Assembly (NCBI GenBank): GCA_947498785.1
Contig: CANMLS010000010.1
Coordinates: 80,515 to 144,514, forward strand
DNA from: an uncultured Aquimarina sp.
GTDB lineage: Bacteria; Bacteroidota; Bacteroidia; Flavobacteriales; Flavobacteriaceae
DNA length: 64,000 bases
Reading direction: 5' to 3'
The notes beneath the pieces are model-generated. The model ran no database searches and was not told where the DNA came from. It saw only the letters and a list, made by a program, of their open reading frames with translations. The translations under genes were made by a program, and so were the position numbers. This document shows positions 58,980 through 64,000 of the stretch, piece after piece (position 1 is the stretch's first letter; each line of letters begins with the position of its first letter).

Positions 58980-58994
58980 AAAAAAACAGACATT

Positions 58995-59573
58995 ATGTTA
59001 TTAGCTTCAAAGCATCTAAATATAGTTATAGGAATAGATATTCATTTAGTAAATATCCCTCCAGCGGTAGGAATACCTATGCCCCACCCTTTTATAGGAC
59101 TCATAATGGATCCTTTTGACTATTTGCCAATGCTTGGGTCGCAGGTACATGTCAACACCCAAAAAAGATCCAATGCAGGTACTATGGCCACTTTGGGAAC
59201 GGTAAAACATATCCCTTTGGGAGCAGGTTTTTTTCCTGCAACCATGCCATTAATAGATCATGAGGGATTACAATTTTTTGGTAGTCAGACAGTAAAAGCA
59301 GATGGCTCTTATTTTAGTGTAGCAAACAATAACTTAATGACATGTAGCTGTATAGGTATCCCTTTAGGATCACCAAACATGTACCTTCCTTCATCTACTT
59401 CTATCCCCATACCAATGGGACTACCTGTCTTTGTAGGAGGGCCACAAGTACCTGATTTAATGGGAATATTAACCAAAATGCTTATGGCAGGTGGGCTCAA
59501 GTTTTTACTCAAAAAAGCAGGAAAACTGTTTAAAAAATTAAAATGTAAAAAATTAAAAGGATGTAAGTGTTAA
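58995..59573 (+). CDS. PAAR-like spike-tip protein
   Basis: This 192-residue protein has glycine/proline/histidine-rich motifs of PAAR-like proteins: HLVNIPPAVGIPMPHPFIG near the start, GTVKHIPLGAGFFPATMPLI in the middle and MTCSCIGIPLGSPNMYLPSS later. A cysteine/lysine-rich C-terminus (KLKCKKLKGCKC) follows a hydrophobic region. It should cap the VgrG spike and connect to Rhs, which is encoded 13 bases downstream as a separate protein rather than as a fusion. Confidence 0.85.
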   Translation: MLLASKHLNIVIGIDIHLVNIPPAVGIPMPHPFIGLIMDPFDYLPMLGSQVHVNTQKRSNAGTMATLGTVKHIPLGAGFFPATMPLIDHEGLQFFGSQTVKADGSYFSVANNNLMTCSCIGIPLGSPNMYLPSSTSIPIPMGLPVFVGGPQVPDLMGILTKMLMAGGLKFLLKKAGKLFKKLKCKKLKGCKC

Positions 59574-59586
59574 ACACCATACAATT

Positions 59587-62500
59587 ATGATAAACCTAAT
59601 CACAGGAGAAGTAACGATTCACGAAGAAGATTTTAACCTGCCAGGACCAATTCCCATGGTATGGAAACGTAATTTCTTTTCTGCAATCTCCAGAAATAGT
59701 TTAACAGGATCTCAATGGCATTGTAATTATGACCAATCTATACGTATAGATAAAGAAGAAGATAGTTTTTTCTGGGAAAATGGTAACGGTAATATTGCCG
59801 AGATTCCATATATCCCAGAAGGAGATGAAGCTGTAATTACCGCTGAAAAAATAAAATACCAAAACCAGAAAAATAAGATCATCATAGAAAACTATGAAGA
59901 AGATCTCACCTATCACTATGCCTATACAGGAGGAAAAGTAAACACCTATAATCTAGTTCAAATCAAAAAGCACCGATTTGCTATTACTTTTTTTTATGAC
60001 TATAAAGGAATATTAGATTATATCATTGATGCCACAGGACGCAAAATCAGTATCATCAAAGACGACCTGCAACGTATACAATCTATAGTGCTTATCGATG
60101 ATCAAACCTCTCCAAAAACATTGGTAAAGTATGAGTATAACAAAGAAAACCAGCTAATTGCTGTCTATGACACGCTAGATCAGCCAGCTACATATCAATA
60201 TACAGACAAACTGTATACCAGCAAAACAGATCGTAATAAACATACACAATTCTGGCAGTACGAAGACAAAAAAGAAAACCCCAGATGTATAGCACGTTGG
60301 TTTACTCATAAACAACAGTACGAAAGTTTTGAATACAATCTGGACAAAACTATCATTACTGATGCCAGAGGCAATACCACCACCCATTTTCATGATGGTG
60401 GAAACATTACTATGGTACAAGATGCACACGGTAATACAGAACAATGGGAGTACAACCTTGAAGGAGAAGTAATACGATATACAGATGCCCTGGGTTACAA
60501 CACCTATTATGGATACGATGACTATGGTCATCAAACATCTATACGATTACCCAATGGCGCAACAACCAATTATATTTATGAAAACAATAAATTGGTCATG
60601 GCCAAAAATGCAAATAATGCATTATGGATATGGGAGTATGATGAACTCGGTTTTTTAAATGCACGTATCGGTCCCGATAATGATATCACCCGATATGAGT
60701 ACACTAATGACCTGCTTACCAAAATAATAGATGCCAATGGACAGCATACTCAATTGCATTATAACACCACTAACACCATAGAAAAAGTAATACTGCCTAA
60801 TGGGCAGGAAACACTGTGGCGATATAATAGTCAAGGGCAATTACTATCTGCAATCTCTGATCAAAAAGTAAGCGTAGGATATACCTATGATGCTCTGGGC
60901 AGAGTAATACAAATCAAAGCAGCAGATGGCAATATTGTTGCATTAGAATACGATGCCATTGGTAATGTAATTGGTGCAAAAGACGCACATCATCAAGTTG
61001 CTTTTGGGTATAGCCCAACAGGCAAATTAGTAAGCAGAAAAGAGAACGATACTCAGATAAAGTTTAAGTACAACAAAGCAGACCAGTTACTATCAATTAC
61101 AAACGAACACAAAAACCTTTATCATTTTACCAGAGATGCTCTGGGTGCTATTGTAGAAGAAAGTGGATTTGATGGATTGCTACGCAAATACAACAGAGAT
61201 GCTGGAGGTCGGGTTTCAAAAGTACAAACTCCAGATGGTAAAGAAACTCGTTATACATATGATACTATCGGTAATATTAGCAAAATCATACATTACGATG
61301 ATACCCAAGAAGTATTTGGTTATGATAAAACCGGAGCCCTTATCTCTGCAGTTAACACTAATGCAAAAATAGTATTAGACAGAGACCATCTGGGTAGAGT
61401 TATAAAAGAAAGTCAAAACCAAATACACATAGAAAGTGCCTATAATCGATTAGGACAACGTATACATCTAAGCAGCACATTGGGAGCAGATATTGCTATT
61501 ACCCGTACAAAAGACGGAGAAGTATCAAAAACTACAGCCACACAAGGAGAAAACCAATGGCAAGTAGAAATTAATCGCAATAATCTAGGGCAAGAAATAG
61601 AAAGAAACCTTCCTGGTGGAGTAGTAAGTCGTTGGGAACGTGACGCTACAGGAAGACCAAAACACCACAGTGTAAGCGTACAAGAAAAAAACACCACCAA
61701 AAAGCGATACCATTGGGATGTAAACGATAGACTACAGGCAATATATGACCAGATAGCAGGTAGTATGACTCGTTTTTCTCACGACCTTTTTGGTAATCTG
61801 GCCTCTGCCGAATATGAGGACGGTAGTTGGGATTATAAACTCCCTGATGAGATCGGAAACCTCTTTAAAACCAAAGAGAAAACCGACAGAACATACGGTA
61901 AAGCAGGACAGTTACTAAAAGACGAGCAGTACACCTATCATTATGACACCCTTGGTAACCTTATCAAAAAAGAAAGCCTAACCAAAACATGGGAGTATTC
62001 CTGGACACAAAACGGCATGCTCAAAGCCGTAAAAACACCAAGTAACAAATGGATACACTACACCTATGATGCTCTAGGCAGGAGACTCACCAAGTCTTTT
62101 GATGGGCAAACCCATCATTATGTATGGGATGGCAATGTACTCTTACACGAGTGGAAATCCAAAACAGAAAAAACACAAACCAGTGTCAACCAAGATGGGG
62201 AACTTGTTTTTGAAATCCCAAAAGATCTAATCACCTGGGTTTTTGAAGAAGGTACTTTTATACCTATGGCAAAATTGCAAAACGGTAATAGCTATAGCAT
62301 CATTACCGATCATCTGGGAACACCTATCGAGGCCTATGACCAAAATGGTAAAAGAGTTTGGACATCTGAGTTGGATATCTATGGCAAACAACGTAAATTT
62401 ACAGGAGATAAAACGTTCATACCTTTTCGATACCAAGGACAATACGAAGATACCGAAACCGATCTGTATTATAATCGATTTAGATACTATTCACCCGATA

Positions 62501-62982
62501 GTGGTACTTATATATCGCAGGATCCGATTAGGTTAGAATCTGGAGAACCTAATTTTTATGCTTATGTACATGATGTAAATAGTTGGATTGATCCTCTAGG
62601 ATTATTGGGTATTGGAGAGGTTGCAGGATATATGTCTGATGCCCATAAAAATGATGGTCTAGATGCTCATGAAATGCTTAGGAATGCGTTCTTAAAAGAT
62701 AGTCCACTGACTGATATAACTACAAGGTCAGGAGCTAAAGGAAATCCTGCAATGGCTTTAGATAAAACTTTGCATAAAGCCGTACATGACGCAGAGGCCA
62801 GGATAAAAGCCTCTATGGGAATGTCTAGAAATCAGTATTTTAAAAGAGCCAAGGGTAATATAAAAGTAATGTATCAAGCAATGCAAGAAGTATTGGTTGA
62901 TACTGGAAGAATCAGCCAACAACAGTTAAGAAATATGAGACGACAAGTTGAGAAGTTTGCGAAATCTAAAGGTTGTTATTAA
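59587..62982 (+). CDS. Rhs toxin (polymorphic, T6SS cargo)
   Basis: This 1131-residue protein has a DUF6531-like start (NLITGEVTIHEEDFNLPGPIPMVWKRN), many YD/RHS repeats (about 150-950, e.g. YEYNKENQLIAVYD, YDALGRVIQIKAADG) and the conserved RHS core end with GQYEDTETDLYYNRFRYYSPDSG and WIDPLGL (Asp1002-Pro1003). The last 126 residues after DPLG are the variable toxin: HEMLRNAFLKDS, TTRSGAKGNPAMALDKTLHKAV and a basic C-terminal part. The toxin type is not recognised; NPA-x-AL with a following His recurs in uncharacterised Rhs tips. The gene is 15 bases before its putative immunity gene. Confidence 0.92.
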   Translation: MINLITGEVTIHEEDFNLPGPIPMVWKRNFFSAISRNSLTGSQWHCNYDQSIRIDKEEDSFFWENGNGNIAEIPYIPEGDEAVITAEKIKYQNQKNKIIIENYEEDLTYHYAYTGGKVNTYNLVQIKKHRFAITFFYDYKGILDYIIDATGRKISIIKDDLQRIQSIVLIDDQTSPKTLVKYEYNKENQLIAVYDTLDQPATYQYTDKLYTSKTDRNKHTQFWQYEDKKENPRCIARWFTHKQQYESFEYNLDKTIITDARGNTTTHFHDGGNITMVQDAHGNTEQWEYNLEGEVIRYTDALGYNTYYGYDDYGHQTSIRLPNGATTNYIYENNKLVMAKNANNALWIWEYDELGFLNARIGPDNDITRYEYTNDLLTKIIDANGQHTQLHYNTTNTIEKVILPNGQETLWRYNSQGQLLSAISDQKVSVGYTYDALGRVIQIKAADGNIVALEYDAIGNVIGAKDAHHQVAFGYSPTGKLVSRKENDTQIKFKYNKADQLLSITNEHKNLYHFTRDALGAIVEESGFDGLLRKYNRDAGGRVSKVQTPDGKETRYTYDTIGNISKIIHYDDTQEVFGYDKTGALISAVNTNAKIVLDRDHLGRVIKESQNQIHIESAYNRLGQRIHLSSTLGADIAITRTKDGEVSKTTATQGENQWQVEINRNNLGQEIERNLPGGVVSRWERDATGRPKHHSVSVQEKNTTKKRYHWDVNDRLQAIYDQIAGSMTRFSHDLFGNLASAEYEDGSWDYKLPDEIGNLFKTKEKTDRTYGKAGQLLKDEQYTYHYDTLGNLIKKESLTKTWEYSWTQNGMLKAVKTPSNKWIHYTYDALGRRLTKSFDGQTHHYVWDGNVLLHEWKSKTEKTQTSVNQDGELVFEIPKDLITWVFEEGTFIPMAKLQNGNSYSIITDHLGTPIEAYDQNGKRVWTSELDIYGKQRKFTGDKTFIPFRYQGQYEDTETDLYYNRFRYYSPDSGTYISQDPIRLESGEPNFYAYVHDVNSWIDPLGLLGIGEVAGYMSDAHKNDGLDAHEMLRNAFLKDSPLTDITTRSGAKGNPAMALDKTLHKAVHDAEARIKASMGMSRNQYFKRAKGNIKVMYQAMQEVLVDTGRISQQQLRNMRRQVEKFAKSKGCY

Positions 62983-62997
62983 GGTTTAATATTTATT

Positions 62998-63660
62998 ATG
63001 TCAAAATTAATTTTCACGAAAGAAAAAACCAATAATAGTATTGGGTATATAGGAGGAGGAATATCCAAAATGGATAAAAACCTATGGTCGAAATGTCCTA
63101 AAAAAAAGACTTATCAAACACATTTATTTACAGTTTTTCCAAATTTTTTCAGAAATGGAAGCATGACTGAAGATAAAAGAATCTCTGTCTTTATTTCAAT
63201 AGAAGAGCATTCTAATGGAGGTGTTAAAGAAAGTATTTCATCTAAATATACGGTAAACCAAAAAGATGATTTGAGTTTATTATCTCAAGGATATAGCAAA
63301 GCTTTAATTTATGATATTAATGATAACGATAATGAATTATCATTGGCAGAAATAATTTTGAATAAGAAATATTTTGAAATTCTACCAGATGATGATGACT
63401 ATATGGAAAAAGAACATGTTTTTTTTGAAGAGCATGGTATGGGTTTAGATATATCTAAACAGCAAAGTATTCCATATTTTGAACAAGATATAATCACTCC
63501 TTCTCGTAAATATTCTTTCTATTTACAATTATTGGAAGAGGATATAGAAAGTGATCTTAATATTTTCCAAACAGGTATAGGTTATTTTTATTCGGATAGA
63601 AATATTAAAAAATTACAATCTGGAAGCGAAGCAGGGTTATTTTTTATACAAAACACTTAA
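62998..63660 (+). CDS. candidate immunity protein for the Rhs toxin
   Basis: This 220-residue soluble protein begins MSKLIFTKEKTNNSIGYIGG and is rich in acidic residues (DDDDYMEKEHVFFEEHG). Its position directly after the Rhs toxin tip and its charge, opposite to the basic toxin, support an immunity role. The WSKCPKKKTYQTHLFTVFP segment resembles DUF1963-type proteins, which are found as immunity proteins, but I am not certain. No signal peptide, so it acts in the cytoplasm, implying a cytoplasmic toxin. Confidence 0.65.
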   Translation: MSKLIFTKEKTNNSIGYIGGGISKMDKNLWSKCPKKKTYQTHLFTVFPNFFRNGSMTEDKRISVFISIEEHSNGGVKESISSKYTVNQKDDLSLLSQGYSKALIYDINDNDNELSLAEIILNKKYFEILPDDDDYMEKEHVFFEEHGMGLDISKQQSIPYFEQDIITPSRKYSFYLQLLEEDIESDLNIFQTGIGYFYSDRNIKKLQSGSEAGLFFIQNT

Positions 63661-63676
63661 TTGAAAACTCGATAAC

Positions 63677-63706
63677 CCCCCGCTAGCGCTCGTTTGTAAC
63701 GAGTGC
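63677..63706. repeat. 30-bp hairpin repeat, copy 1
   Basis: CCCCC followed by GCTAGCG and a stem GCGCTCGTT with AACGAGTGC around TGT. It is identical to 63926-63955. It starts 17 bases after the immunity gene. Confidence 0.9.
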
Positions 63707-63735
63707 CCCGCTACCGCTAGTTTGTGACTAGTGGC
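63706..63735. repeat. 30-bp hairpin repeat, copy 2 (diverged)
   Basis: A relative of copy 1 in which paired positions changed together: stem CCGCTAGTT with GACTAGTGG around TGT. A C-G pair became A-T and the closing G-C became C-G, so the hairpin is kept. Confidence 0.8.
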
Positions 63736-63794
63736 GATTATGAGTAAGCGGTATGGTATAGAAATATAACAGTTACAGCAATGTAGCTGTTTTT

Positions 63795-63908
63795 TTATTG
63801 GTAAGCTTGTCTAGTTTTAGCATCTCTAAGTAAAGCATCTAAATTATAAAGGATTGCATCTTTGTCCTTTTCAGGAAGATTTAATATATCTTTTAGTCGT
63901 TGTAGCAT
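63795..63908 (-). pseudogene. C-terminal remnant of an XRE-type regulator
   Basis: The minus strand encodes LQRLKDILNLPEKDKDAILYN and ends LLRDAKTRQAYQ at a TAA (63795-63797). This is the usual end of small flavobacterial HTH regulators (..LPEKD..I...LDA.LRDAKT..AY). The N-terminal part with the DNA-binding domain is missing: the frame runs into the hairpin repeat at 63926. The 37 codons from ATG 63908 could be translated but are most likely debris. Confidence 0.6.
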
Positions 63909-63925
63909 TTTTTTATCTTCAAAAA

Positions 63926-63955
63926 CCCCCGCTAGCGCTCGTTTGTAACGAGTGC
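63926..63955. repeat. 30-bp hairpin repeat, copy 3
   Basis: Identical over 30 bases to 63677-63706. It bounds the regulator remnant on its upstream side, so copies 1 to 3 enclose a 190-base scar-like segment. Confidence 0.9.
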
Positions 63956-64000
63956 TGGATATTAGTAAGCAATCAGAAACAAAAATAAATATACACTTAA

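Overview
The window comes from a low-GC member of the Flavobacteriia (Bacteroidota). The evidence is: Bacteroidota-type promoters (TTG, about 19 bp, TAnnTTTG); a type VI secretion cluster of the Bacteroidetes kind (TssD, VgrG, PAAR-like, Rhs); and housekeeping genes close to those of marine Flavobacteriaceae. Aquimarina-like is my best guess, from protein style only.

Layout. Positions 1-3.9 kb are chromosomal: a HupE/UreJ fragment, two coiled-coil envelope proteins, an FMN-binding PPOX protein and a GAF histidine kinase. Positions 3899-45482 are one prophage integrated into the 3' end of a tRNA-Leu(CAA) gene. A 21-bp att core is present at both ends, and each end also carries GTTGTCTA arm-type repeats with an 11-bp period. 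The integrase is at the left end. The leftward late block (5.9-29.2 kb) encodes, in transcription order, head protease, capsid, small and large terminase, portal, head-tail adaptor, tail fibre, holin-like protein, amidase, tail proteins, tape measure, a BACON-domain tail protein and a large distal tail protein, so a siphovirus-like particle. The leftward early block (29.7-41.1 kb) encodes a primase-helicase, methyltransferases and many small proteins. A divergent repressor/early promoter switch lies at 41.1-41.3 kb. The right end (44.1-45.3 kb) carries rightward cargo, a predicted Cys-His peptidase toxin followed by a membrane protein. From 45.5 to 53.1 kb the chromosome resumes with prs, rplY, pth, ribF, an HTTM protein, a TPR histidine kinase and a YwqK-like lipoprotein. 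Positions 54-63.7 kb are a T6SS effector island: TssD, an LD-transpeptidase-like effector candidate with a lipoprotein, VgrG, a TPR protein, PAAR-like, Rhs toxin and a candidate immunity protein. Hairpin repeats and a gene remnant follow.

The most notable discovery is at 30.7-32.3 kb. Four tandem paralogues are nearly identical except for an 11-codon window. In that window only first and second codon positions vary and every third position is constant, as expected if each variable base was an adenine in a template. This is the signature of a diversity-generating retroelement (DGR). I see no reverse transcriptase or template repeat in the window, so the machinery would have to act in trans or has been lost.

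Other signals worth following are: a compact pseudoknotted RNA at 22.54-22.64 kb with its own promoter -7 box; a 13-copy TGTAACY iteron-like cluster at 29.33-29.63 kb; a prophage protein consisting only of a HisKA_3-like dimerisation/phosphoacceptor domain (30231-30470); a D12-class methylase and a neighbouring small gene each broken by one lesion; a GGGG-N5/6-CCCC palindrome upstream of three rightward transcription units, including the prophage toxin and TssD; and covarying hairpin repeats after the Rhs locus. All functional assignments are by reading motifs; no database search was run.
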